Assembly (NCBI RefSeq): GCF_003576645.1
Contig: NC_044930.1
Span: 11,320,205-11,384,204 of the forward strand
DNA: 64,000 nucleotides
Direction: 5' to 3'
From: Ipomoea triloba
Taxonomy: Eukaryota > Streptophyta > Magnoliopsida > Solanales > Convolvulaceae
Of the stretch, positions 11,742-22,650 are shown piece after piece (position 1 is the first letter of the stretch; each line of letters begins with the position of its first letter). A program made the position numbers and the translations under genes. The notes below the pieces were generated by a model. It made no database searches and had not been told where the DNA came from. It was given only the letters and a program-made list of their open reading frames with translations.

Positions 11742-12009
11742 TTTGATAAACAACTAACAGCCCAAACACGAGAGAAAAGAGAGAGAGAGAGAAAAGGTAT
11801 GAGGGGAAGGGTGGGGAAAAGAAGGCTGCTTCTCTGCTTATGATTGAAGGTAAAGAAAAATGTTGGGTCTGGGGCCATTTGGGCGGGCGGGCATGTTGTC
11901 AAAATCCGAATGCGATTATGCGTGCTCTGCTCGTCTCTCCCTTCCCCCTGTTGTTGTTGTATCCATCATTTTTTTTTGTGATTTGTGTGTGCGACACAGA
12001 ATATCAGAG

Positions 12010-12061
<52 letters not shown>

Positions 12062-12117
12062 ACATATATGTAGTGTATTTGTTTTGGTATGTTTCAATCT
12101 ATACGGTTGACAGTTCT
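11742..12117. promoter_or_regulatory. 5' flank of the PP1 gene with (GA)n and (AT)n tracts
   Basis: It contains a GAGAGA-rich tract at about 11,770-11,795, a common feature of plant 5' UTRs, and a long (AT)n at 12,013-12,057. No TATA box could be fixed with confidence. Confidence 0.35.
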
Positions 12118-12740
12118 TATATCGTGGACCGCGGTCCCAAAACGACGTCGCTTTAGTAAGTGGGAGATGGAGTCCCGTAATTGACAATACAGTTCATTCC
12201 AAAAGATACTGCCTTACATTTGTTTTGATATTATCGAATGAAACTATAGTTTTGATATTATCGAATGAAACTGTAGTTATATCAAAATGTAACTGTAGTT
12301 ATGTTGAAATGTAACTGCGGTGTATATGAAAAGATACTGAATAACAGTTTCACATTTGTGTTTGATATTATCGAATGAAACTGTAGTTATATCAAAATGT
12401 AACTGTAGTTGTGTTGAAATGTAACTGCAGTGTATATGAACANTAGTTATACCAAAATGTAACTGTAGTTGTGTTGAAATGTAACTGCGGTGTATATGAA
12501 CAGATACTGAATAACAGTTTTACTTTTGTGTTTTTATATTATCGAATGAAACTGTAGTTATATCAAAATGTAACTGCAGTTGTGTTGAAATGTAACTGAA
12601 GTTGTGTTGAAATGTAACTGCAGTATATATGAAAAGAAAGTGAGTGACGCGAATTCATCCGTCTGTTTTCATTAATCAAAACGACGTCGTTTTGGGATCG
12701 CGATTCATAATGCATTGTGGACCCGATCCACGATATAATT
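12118..12740. repeat. Internally repetitive element B, with CRE-like palindromic ends
   Basis: The left end (ATCGTGGACC, then CCCAAAACGACGTCG) and right end (AAAACGACGTCGTTTTGGGA, then GATCCACGAT) are related inverted sequences. Between them are direct repeats of about 60-100 bp (TATCGAATGAAACTGTAG, TATCAAAATGTAACTG, GTGTTGAAATGTAACTGC). Same family as 6,345-7,083 and 23,955-24,721. It is split by a single N at 12,443. Confidence 0.5.
12443..12443. other. Single-N join
   Basis: One ambiguous base. About 59 bp before and after it are nearly identical (TAGTTATAYCAAAATGTAAC through GTGTATATGAACA), so it may be a contig join with overlapping ends. Confidence 0.7.
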
Positions 12741-12889
12741 TGCGCCAATTGATCCTTCAAATCAAGAAAAAGGGGGCAAAACTGGGAATTGTGACTCTTC
12801 ACTTTAAAGCGCGGGGGCGCGCAATACGTGCGCGTTTCTGATTACTTGCATCTTTTTCTTTTTCATTTTCTTTTGGTCACATCCCTGAG

Positions 12890-13120
12890 AGATGGTCTTA
12901 TAGAATTTTATTCGTGAAACATGTCGGGTCAATATGCAAATGTAATATTTATCATGAAAAATGTAACACTAATTAAGAATAAAGTGTTTGTTACTTATAA
13001 ACGAAAATATAATACTTTTGAAAATAAATGTATTACTTTTATATTTTGATGTAAAAATATTACATTTTTTCATTAAAAGTATTACATTACCATACAAGTA
13101 ATAAACATTTTATTCATAAT
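12890..13120. mobile_element. MITE fragment of the GTGAGACGGTCTCAC family (also at 14,636-14,866)
   Basis: It has the GAGAGATGGTCTTATAGAATTT terminus and alternating TGTAATATTTA / ATTACATTTTT tracts, as in the copies at 1.99, 27.95 and 38.10 kb. It is interrupted by the solo LTR that follows. Confidence 0.45.
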
Positions 13121-13125
13121 TTAGT

Positions 13126-13675
13126 TGATAGGGGTTATCCCTTACCTGACCTAAGCCCGCATTTGGTTGATATAGGATTTGGGACTCGAGTTAAACCCGA
13201 TCCGATCATCACTGATCGAGCAAAGCATTAGACGACCAGGCAAAAGGGCTTACCAATCGTTTTTTGCCATGATCGCTTTAGGTCGGGCCGAACTACCGGC
13301 TGGTGATACTTGGCACCCAATGCCCAAATCCTCCAACTGAATATGGCGGTGGGACACCCAAAGGAGTCAGGAATCTTAGAACACGTGGACGAGTCACTGA
13401 GGGCCTCGGCCAGGCCCTGTTGTGCATGCGGTCCACATGCTACGCATGCCGAGAGACTGAAACTTGTTCCCTCCTCACTCCTATAAATGTGACATTAATT
13501 GCAAGAAGGGGACTTTTGGCTTCTTCACCTACTCATTATTAGGTTGGGTTCGTCTGATCAACTATTAAGGTGTCGAGCTTTCATACTTAAACCACCAACT
13601 AAACTAAACGATCTTTACGCGGTCTGACCCTAATACTTGCGTGTATTAGTAAAGATTATCGTATTTACTACATCA
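13126..13675. mobile_element. Solo LTR with 5-bp target duplication (duplicated at 14,872-15,421)
   Basis: A 550-bp sequence beginning TGATAGGGG and ending CTACATCA, flanked on both sides by TTAGT (13,121-13,125 and 13,676-13,680). The interior has a TATA-like CCTATAAATG block near 13,480. TG...CA ends with a 5-bp duplication fit a solo LTR left by LTR-LTR recombination. It has no coding capacity. Confidence 0.7.
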
Positions 13676-13689
13676 TTAGTATTCCTTAT

Positions 13690-13830
13690 GTTTCATTTTA
13701 TCTATTATACTTACTATTCATGGGTCAAACCAACTCTTTATTCTTTGTTTATTTTTTTAGTATTTTGTACTTATTTTTAAATTTAATTTTTGTGTTTAAT
13801 TAATATTTTAGCTAAAGTGACATCTCGCAC
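13690..13830. mobile_element. Stowaway-like MITE fragment (also +1,746)
   Basis: Reads TATGTTTCATTTTATCTATTATACTTACTATTC and onward, the same family as 1,543-1,787 in inverse orientation. Confidence 0.4.
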
Positions 13831-16001
13831 CATAAATTATAATGAATTATTCATGTCGCAATATGATCTTTTATAATATATATTTCGAGCCACATATCAT
13901 TAATTTTTTTCGTCTAGCATTTTTCACAAATTTTCAAGTAAATATAATCACATGGCAGAAGTTATGTGCTTATTTATGCTAATTGACGTGCTGCTTATTG
14001 ATGTAGCGCATATGACTCAGCAGCCATGTAATTGTTTTACATAAAAATAAAAAAAAAATTAAAAAAAAAAAGTCAAACAACAAGACATAGCAGCAATTTT
14101 GTCGACAACCACCACCGCCATCTTCACAGCCTCCCCCGTTTTCCTCTCCCTCGGTGGACTCTGGCGAAGCTCACAATCACCGGTGCCAACACCCAATTAA
14201 CTTGCACCCACAGCATCACAAGTCCAACCACCATCGCGAAGATANACAGATACTGAATAACAGTTTTACTTTTGTGTTTTTATATTATCGAATGAAACTG
14301 TAGTTATATCAAAATGTAACTGCAGTTGTGTTGAAATGTAACTGAAGTTGTGTTGAAATGTAACTGCAGTATATATGAAAAGAAAGTGAGTGACGCGAAT
14401 TCATCCGTCTGTTTTCATTAATCAAAACGACGTCGTTTTGGGATCGCGATTCATAATGCATTGTGGACCCGATCCACGATATAATTTGCGCCAATTGATC
14501 CTTCAAATCAAGAAAAAGGGGGCAAAACTGGGAATTGTGACTCTTCACTTTAAAGCGCGGGGGCGCGCAATACGTGCGCGTTTCTGATTACTTGCATCTT
14601 TTTCTTTTTCATTTTCTTTTGGTCACATCCCTGAGAGATGGTCTTATAGAATTTTATTCGTGAAACATGTCGGGTCAATATGCAAATGTAATATTTATCA
14701 TGAAAAATGTAACACTAATTAAGAATAAAGTGTTTGTTACTTATAAACGAAAATATAATACTTTTGAAAATAAATGTATTACTTTTATATTTTGATGTAA
14801 AAATATTACATTTTTTCATTAAAAGTATTACATTACCATACAAGTAATAAACATTTTATTCATAATTTAGTTGATAGGGGTTATCCCTTACCTGACCTAA
14901 GCCCGCATTTGGTTGATATAGGATTTGGGACTCGAGTTAAACCCGATCCGATCATCACTGATCGAGCAAAGCATTAGACGACCAGGCAAAAGGGCTTACC
15001 AATCGTTTTTTGCCATGATCGCTTTAGGTCGGGCCGAACTACCGGCTGGTGATACTTGGCACCCAATGCCCAAATCCTCCAACTGAATATGGCGGTGGGA
15101 CACCCAAAGGAGTCAGGAATCTTAGAACACGTGGACGAGTCACTGAGGGCCTCGGCCAGGCCCTGTTGTGCATGCGGTCCACATGCTACGCATGCCGAGA
15201 GACTGAAACTTGTTCCCTCCTCACTCCTATAAATGTGACATTAATTGCAAGAAGGGGACTTTTGGCTTCTTCACCTACTCATTATTAGGTTGGGTTCGTC
15301 TGATCAACTATTAAGGTGTCGAGCTTTCATACTTAAACCACCAACTAAACTAAACGATCTTTACGCGGTCTGACCCTAATACTTGCGTGTATTAGTAAAG
15401 ATTATCGTATTTACTACATCATTAGTATTCCTTATGTTTCATTTTATCTATTATACTTACTATTCATGGGTCAAACCAACTCTTTATTCTTTGTTTATTT
15501 TTTTAGTATTTTGTACTTATTTTTAAATTTAATTTTTGTGTTTAATTAATATTTTAGCTAAAGTGACATCTCGCACCATAAATTATAATGAATTATTCAT
15601 GTCGCAATATGATCTTTTATAATATATATTTCGAGCCACATATCATTAATTTTTTTCGTCTAGCATTTTTCACAAATTTTCAAGTAAATATAATCACATG
15701 GCAGAAGTTATGTGCTTATTTATGCTAATTGACGTGCTGCTTATTGATGTAGCGCATATGACTCAGCAGCCATGTAATTGTTTTACATAAAAATAAAAAA
15801 AAAATTAAAAAAAAAAAGTCAAACAACAAGACATAGCAGCAATTTTGTCGACAACCACCACCGCCATCTTCACAGCCTCCCCCGTTTTCCTCTCCCTCGG
15901 TGGACTCTGGCGAAGCTCACAATCACCGGTGCCAACACCCAATTAACTTGCACCCACAGCATCACAAGTCCAACCACCATCGCGAAGATAATCGCCAGAA
16001 C

Positions 16002-16585
16002 CAGGGCCGGTTTTTTGATTTGCGTGGCCCTGTGTTGGTAAATAAGTGAGGCCCTATCAAAGTATAAATAAATCGTGAATTGAAGAAAAGTGATTCGCGT
16101 GAATATTACGGAGTAGAAATTCGGGGAAATCACCATTTTGGTCCCTCAATTGTTTCCCAACTGTCAATGTAGTGCCTAGTTTTTTATTTCAACTCATTTG
16201 TTCCTCGAATTGTTTAAAATTTCGTCAATTAAACCCTTCGAGGATCAATATGACGAAATTTTAAAAATGGGAAAATCACCATTTTGATCCCTCGAAAGGG
16301 TTTAATTGACGAAATTTTAAACAATTCGAGGATCAAATTAGTTCAAATTGAAAACTAGGGACTACATTGACAGTTGAGAAACAATTGAGGGACCAAAATT
16401 GTCATTTTTCTTTTTTATTTTTGAATAATACATAGTAGAATTTAGATTAGTCATGAAAACTTAATTTTGAGCCAATATAATCACAAATACATATACTAAC
16501 TATTGGGCCAGAGCTAGGCTAGGGACCCCCAAAATTTTGGGGCCCTGTGCTGTTGCACATCTTGCACACCCTAAAATCCGTCCCG
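16002..16585. mobile_element. Non-autonomous hAT element with 8-bp target duplication
   Basis: It begins CAGGGCCGG and ends CCGTCCCG (imperfect inverted ends), flanked by the 8-bp direct repeat GCCAGAAC at 15,994-16,001 and 16,586-16,593. hAT elements make 8-bp duplications. A snap-back MITE is nested at about 16,125-16,409. Confidence 0.75.
16125..16409. mobile_element. Snap-back MITE with long inverted arms, nested in the hAT element
   Basis: The two halves are inverted copies: GAAATCACCATTTTGGTCCC to the left and GGGACCAAAATTGTCATTTT to the right, with TTTAAACAATTCGAGGATCA-type words mirrored between them. It resembles the MULE-type foldback elements at 35,957-36,468 and 56,753-57,149. 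Confidence 0.65.
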
Positions 16586-17217
16586 GCCAGAACCATGAAC
16601 TAAATCGAGTCATAATCCACTTCAACTCCCACCATTTCAAGCCCTTTTCTTCCCAGCCATTGATCTGATTTCCCCTTTTCTTTGTTACTATAACTTTTTT
16701 TTTTACTGGATAGTACGTGGTGGAGCAAGACTGTGGTGTGCGTATGAGTGAAAGAGATGCAATGTTGGATTATGAATGTGGGAACCAATTGGCGATGGTG
16801 ATGTTTTCCAGGGATGAAACAGCGGCGGCCCAGAACCACCGCCAATTCTTCGATCCTTACGACGGATTAAGTTTCCAGTGTCGGCGAGGGAATCACCGAA
16901 TTGGTAGATGCGTTTGAAGGAGGGAAAGGGAGGGGAGTTGGCAGCGAAGGCGAAAGGAAAGAGAATGAAAGCAGTGAGAAAGAAGGAAGACGCATATAAA
17001 AGGGTACTGCATTATCTTTCGTTTTCTCCAATTACACTCTTGAATGAGCTTGTCTGTGAAAGATGGATAGTTCATGATGAGAACATATTGTTTGTATTCA
17101 ATAATGTTCAACCTTTACAATGATAAGAGCTAGAGATATATATACAAGAGAAGTCTCAAATAGACTTAGAATTGATATTCCTAGTGTGACTCAAATACAG
17201 AGTCCTAATACTCTCCC

Positions 17218-18769
17218 TCAAGCGCAGGGTATACTGGAAACCTGCAGCTTGTCTCTGAGAAAAGAAAACCGAGGACCTAAAAGTGCGTTGGTAAATATAT
17301 CAGCAAGCTGATCTTTGCTAGAAATAAAAATTAACCTGAATTTCACCAGAAGCAACCTTATCCCTGACAAAGTGATAATCAATCTCAACATGCTTTGTAC
17401 GAGCATGAAAGATTGGATTAGCACACATGTAAGTAGCACCCAGATTGTCACACCACAGCTTCGGAACATGAATGTCTGGAATCTTGAGTTCTCGCAGCAG
17501 AGACAGAATCCAAGTAACCTCAGCACAGACATCCGCCAGAGCTTTGTACTCAGTCTCCGTAGAAGACCTAGCAACTGTCTTTTGCTTCTTACAGACCTAG
17601 GAGATAAGATTAGTTCCTAAGAACACAACATAACCACTGGTAGACTTTCGATCCTCAAGGCAGCCCGCCCAGTCAGAATCAGAGAAGGCATGAAGCTCCC
17701 TAGAGTTAGATCGATTAACACGCAAACCAAAGGATAGAGTGCCCTTTACGTACCGTAAGACTCTCTTCAATTGCTCCTAGTGAGACATAGTGGGAGCATG
17801 CATATGCTGACAAAGCTGATTGACTGCAAAGGACAGATCAGGACGAGTTACCGTAAGATATTAAATAGCCCTAGCCAGACTCCTGAATTGTGACGGATCA
17901 TCAAACAGATCTGCATTGATGACAGAAGAGGAAACTTTCGCAGAGGAGACAGGAGTGGCCAAAGGCTTACAATCAGCCATGCCAGCCCGTTTTAATATAT
18001 CAGTCATATACCGTTTCTGAGACAGAATAATAGCATCACCACTCTTCACCAACTCAATACCTAAAAAGAAGCCTGGTTCACCAAGATCTCGAATTTTAAA
18101 GGCAGTAGACAATTTGGACAATAGATCATACACAATTTTAGGATCATTCCCCATCACAAGGATATCATCAACATAAACCAGTAGGTACACACAGGCAGTA
18201 CCTTGCGAAAAATAGAATAAAGAGACATCTGTTTTAAAAGCAACAAATCCCACAGACAGCAAGAACGAATGTAGGCGATTAAACCAGGCCCTAGGAGCCT
18301 ATTTTAAACCATACAGAGATCGTTTCAACAGACACACATGATCAGGCAGGTGAGTATCAATATAACCAGGCAGTTGACGCATGTAAACAGTCTCAGTCAG
18401 ATTACCGTTCAAGAAAGCATTATGAATATCTAACTGCCGAATAACCCAACTGGAAGAAATAGCTATACTCAAAAGCAACCGCACAGTGGTTGGTTTCACA
18501 ACTGGACTGAATGTATCAAAGAAATCCTGACCAGGTACCTGATTGAAGCCTTTCGCCACGAGCCGTGCTTTGTGTGTCTCTATCGAACCATTAGCTTTCC
18601 GCTTGGCGCGAAAAACCCATTTGCAACCAATGATGTTCATACCTGGACGAGGAAGAACAAGAACCCAAGTGCGATTGTGCAGTAGGGCATTGAACTCCTG
18701 ATCCATAGCATCCCGCCATTGGGAAAACCGGACTGCTTGAGTATAGCACGTGGGCTCAGAAGGGCAAAC
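17218..18769 (-). pseudogene. Copia reverse transcriptase and RNase H region
   Basis: RT motifs CKWVFRAKRKANGSIE, ARLVAKGFNQVPGQDF, QLDIHNAFLNG, LKRSLYGLK and the catalytic YVDDILV, then RNase H sequences ([22 protein letters not shown]). Within this frame the stops are 18,299-18,301, 17,861-17,863, 17,777-17,779 and 17,598-17,600. Several fall where the family has Gln or Trp (GLK-stop-APRAW, LIS-stop-VCKK), so each is explained by one C-to-T or G-to-A transition. Confidence 0.88.
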
Positions 18770-20460
18770 CTATGCAGACAAGGCAACATGAGGCGCCACC
18801 GATCGACTCCGAGTAGCCATGCTATGAGTACGAACCGTTGGCCTAGAAGACCTCCCGCGAGGACGACCTCGCTGTCTCGTGGGTGTAACAGCGGCTACAA
18901 CAAGAGCCGAAACAGGAGGCACTACTGCAGTCGACGTAGAAGACAACTGGAAAATAGACTCGGCCCATGGGCGGTGTACCGCAGAGGAAGGTGATGGCAC
19001 AGGCGGTCGAGCAAAGGGAAATACCTGCTCATCAAATTTAACATGTCTGCATACATAAACTTTATTAGTCTGTAAGTCCATGCATCGGTACCCCCGAAAA
19101 GAATCTGGATAACCTAGAAAAACACACGGAGAGGACCTATAGGACATTTTGTGACGATTATAAGGACGCAAGTGAGGATAGCAGAGACAATCGAACACAC
19201 GAAGAAAGGAGTAAGACGGAGAGGATTTATGCAATAGAAGATGAGGGCTAGATTTATTTAAGACACTAGAAGGCATTTTATTAATCAAATAAACTGCAGT
19301 CTCAAACGCATAATCCCAGAAACAATAAGGAACGGACGCACGAGCCATAAGAGTGAGACCAATCTCAACAATATGTCTGTGTTTCCGTTCGACCCGACCA
19401 TTCTGCTCATGAGTGTAGGCACAAGACTGCCGATGATTAATTCCTAACTGAGCAAACAAAGAATGCAACTTTTTATACTCTGCCCCAAGATCAGATTGAA
19501 TAGCCTTAATTTTACGATTGAAAGAACGCTCAACTAAGGCCCGAAAACGATCAAAGATAGCATAGAGATCAGATTTTAATTTCATTGGAAAGAACCACGT
19601 ATAACGAGAATAATCGTCAACAAAAAGAACAAAGTAACGACAACCATTAGATGACAAAATGGGAGCTGGTCCCCAAATATCAGTATAAATTAAATCAAGA
19701 ACATTCGAACTGACAGTGTCAACACGCGGTAAAGGGAAACGGGAAGATTTGCCTAACTGACATGCTGAACAGAGACTAGAACAACGAGTAGAACTATTCA
19801 AACTAATAACAGAACAAAAAGGTAAAACACGACTCAAAACCCGTTGATGAGGGTGACCCAGACGATCATGCCACACCGAAGAGGAAGCACGAGATGAAAT
19901 GAAAGCTTGAGGACCAGACTGAGAAGACGAAACGGGCAACGCGTACAACCCTCTCGAACTACTGCCGCGTAGTAGAGTCGCCCTGGTGGTGATATCCTTC
20001 ACGAGAAAGAAAGAAGGATGAAACTCGAAGAAAACATTGTTATCCTTAGTAAACTGCTGAACAGATAACAAAGACGAAGACAAACCCGGAACATGTAAAA
20101 TATCAGACAACCTAAATATTCTAGACGAGGTAGCAAAGGATGCACGACCAACACGACTAATATTTAAGCCCTTACCATCACCAACTCTCAGAGTGTCACC
20201 CCCGGTATATTCCTCAGAGGAAGACAGGGCAGCAATATCAGGAGTAGCATGATTCGTGGCTCCAGTGTCAGGAATCCAAAGATTAGTAGAATCAGTGGAA
20301 AAATCCGGGGCATTAGCAGAATATGTGTAATTAGCTTGGGGCTGTGAGTGAATGAAAGAATAGCACCTAGGAGCAGTATGACCAATCACTCCACACAGCT
20401 GACATCTGGGTTGCCAACAGCCATTCCGGGAGCCTCTGCCACCACCACGCGACCGACCGA
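18770..20460 (-). pseudogene. Copia protease and integrase region
   Basis: A continuous frame carrying the CCHC zinc knuckle, protease motif IPDTGATNHAT, integrase zinc-binding His/Cys motif (HDRLGHPH ... CSACQLGK), and a catalytic core with TDIWGP, VDDYSRYTW, SDLGAEY and HEQNGRVERKHRHIVE (D, D, E triad). It ends at an in-frame TAG (18,770-18,772) after which the same frame continues into RT. Confidence 0.9.
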
Positions 20461-21314
20461 CCGCCCCTGCCGCCACGACCAGCCGGACTGCCACCACGAG
20501 ACTGCTGCTGCCCGCCAGTCCCGACGTGCTGTCCACCGGTGCCGCCGCGCTGCTGCTGCTGGCCACCACGCCATGGACGCCGACCACTGCCACGGGACGA
20601 CACAAAGACAGTCGGCTCCGCACCAGAAGAGGCTCCCGTAACGAACTCATGGGAACCGAGGATATTTGCAACTTCCTGAAGCGAGACAGCATGTCCACGA
20701 ACGGCGATCGAAGCAGTGACTGGATGAAATTCAGGGTGCAATCCACGGAACAAATACAGATTCTGATCCTCCAACGAGACAGGCCGGCCAGTAAGCGCAA
20801 GATCTTCTATCACAACCTGCGCACGGGCGATATAATCTGCGATCGACGAATCACCCTGCCGGAGCGATTGTAATTGGCTGAGAAGAAAGAGAATTCGGGA
20901 ATGCAAAGTCGAAGCTAACGATTGCTCAATAGCAGTCCACAGAGACTTGGACGAGTCACGACCGATTGCAAGATGCATGACTTCCGTCGACAAAGAAGAC
21001 ACCAGCATACTGAGGACTCTTTGGTCTTGGCACACCCACGGAGCATAAGCTGGATTCGGAAGAGTGGGCGTAGTAGCGTTGGCCGCAGGGAGTAGCGGGT
21101 TGGGCATGGGATTCGATCTATCAACAAATCCCATCAACTCATGTCCACGTAAAAACGAGACAACTTGCGCACGCCAGAACAAATAATTCTTGTTAGTCAA
21201 TTTGACACTAACAAAGTGATGGGCAGCAGAAAGAGAGGTTACGGTCGAAGAAACCGAAGAGGTGATAGCATCTGAGACGGTCCGTTCGGAGGAATCAACA
21301 GATCCGTCGGCCAT
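20367..21314 (-). pseudogene. Copia Gag region
   Basis: From ATG at 21,314. It contains the plant Copia Gag polyprotein region (KLTNKNYLFWRAQVVSFLRG, residues about 40-60; LYLFRGLHPEF) and then an Arg-Gly-rich tract. The frame leaves Gag at a GACC tetranucleotide repeat near 20,452-20,463. Deleting one 4-bp unit restores an uninterrupted path into the zinc knuckle CQLCGVIGHTAPRC (20,404-20,363) in the pol frame. Confidence 0.85.
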
Positions 21315-21483
21315 GAGGAAAGAAACATGGACTAACTGATACCAGATGAGAACAGATTGTTTGTATTCAATAATGTTCAACCTTTACAATGATAAGAGCT
21401 AGAGATATATATACAAGAGAAGTCTCAAATACACTAGAATTGATATTCCTAGTGTGACTCAAATACAGAGTCCGAATATTCAT

Positions 21484-22650
21484 GGTTTTGTGATCCTAGG
21501 AAGAGAGAGATTATTTGTGAAAGATGGATGGGGTTTGGTTAGGTTGTCCGGAAAGCCACGTTTGTTTTCCACAATGCATATTTGTTCGCATGGCAATTCA
21601 ACTTGTCACAGGGAGAAATTACCACTACAAGTTTTAGAGGTACAGAAGGATGAAAATGTTAAGGACCATGATGGTGACTTAAATCATTGTGATGAACATA
21701 TGTGTGGGGTAGAAGTTGTTGATGATAAAATGGAAAATTTACATATCCTTAATGTGTCTTATGAACTGTCTGTGAAACAAGACGAATTGATTACACTGAT
21801 TGAGTGTTATTCCATTGGATTTGGAGTTTTGAATTCTCTAGAAAATAATGGTGAAACTAAAAGAGTGGATATGTGCGTGGTTTATTCTTTATCCGTGGAA
21901 AATTAAACTAGAATTTCTCTTGAATGTTCATACTAGCTAGTCATATTGTGTTGCTGATGTTTATACAACAGTATGGTAGAGTCCACAGGAGGCAAGCATA
22001 AATGGTGAGGAAAGCTACAAGTATAGTTGTTTTTTAACTTGAAAAAGGAGTGCAAGCAGTTTTTCTTCATGAAAGGATTATCTTTGGTCCATGGGAATTA
22101 AACCAGAATACTCCTTGAATGCTCCAATGACTCATAGTGTGCAGAGTGATATTGAAGTATGGGAGTATGATCAATTTAGTAATGGACACTGCACTTGCTC
22201 AGTTACTCAAATCGGGGTGAACATAGGGATAAGAAGGGTGTATTTTCAGATCCATGAGGCATCAAAGAATGAGGAAGATACACCATTAAAGGAAAAGCTC
22301 AATAAGTCTGGAGAGTCTTTTGACTGAAATTATTGGTGTAATTTGTGCTCTTGTTGGGCTGATTAATGCGAGTATTTTTCTCTCTTGGGAAATTGTTGAT
22401 GGATGCCATATGAACTTTAAGTTTTCATTATTGTAGTTGCCGTTCTACTAGGTTTGTCTGCAGGTTTGGCTGCTAAGAATGCTCTTGTTTGCAGATCAGG
22501 GAAGTGTTTTGTGACCACAGGAATAAGTACTAAGATAGCATTCAAGTGCATTAAATTTTCCTTTTTTAATCCTTGGGGACAAGGATCTATTAGAGCGGAA
22601 GGTACTGTTATGACCTGCAGCCATACGATGTTGTTTTGGGAGTAGTCCTC
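21484..22650 (+). other. Unassigned region with medium-length open frames
   Basis: Frames at 21,454-21,906 (150 codons) and 22,091-22,327 have acidic, gene-like composition but no recognised domain. They could be relic internal sequence of the locus that the Copia element entered. I see no convincing exon structure. Confidence 0.3.

Larger units (their letters stand above)
12500..15990. repeat. 1,745-bp direct duplication joined by a single N (probable unmerged assembly overlap)
   Basis: 12,500-14,244 recurs at 14,246-15,990 with a constant 1,746-bp offset. Every stretch I compared was identical, including all translated frames. The two copies are separated by one N at 14,245. The first copy stops exactly at the N, and only the second continues into new sequence (ATCGCC...). 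Each copy holds the right part of element B, a MITE fragment, a solo LTR and the start of a possible gene fragment. Confidence 0.9.
15840..16850 (-). pseudogene. Possible membrane-protein gene fragment split by a hAT element
   Basis: Removing the transposon at 16,002-16,585 joins minus-strand sequence encoding a hydrophobic segment of the form LAIIFAMVVGLVMLWVQVNW followed by VLAPVIVSFARV. This looks like a transmembrane stretch of a plant membrane protein family that I cannot name. No full reading frame is recoverable, and the part before 15,990 also exists in the duplicated copy. A gene relic is possible; coincidence is not excluded. Confidence 0.3.
17076..21478 (-). mobile_element. Ty1/Copia LTR retrotransposon, near-complete but inactivated
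   Basis: The 3' LTR is 17,076-17,210 and the 5' LTR 21,345-21,478, with about four differences between them. Direct TTCAT repeats at 17,071-17,075 and 21,479-21,483 are the target duplication. TGGTATCAG (21,344-21,336 on the minus strand), complementary to initiator tRNA-Met, abuts the 5' LTR as primer-binding site. A purine tract TGAGGGAGAG abuts the 3' LTR. Domain order Gag, zinc knuckle, protease, integrase, RT, RNase H is Copia-type. LTRs this short are unusual. Confidence 0.93.

Noticed and set aside
13303..13542. 79-codon frame repeated at 15,049-15,288
   Set aside because: It lies wholly within the solo LTR and is doubled only by the suspected assembly duplication.
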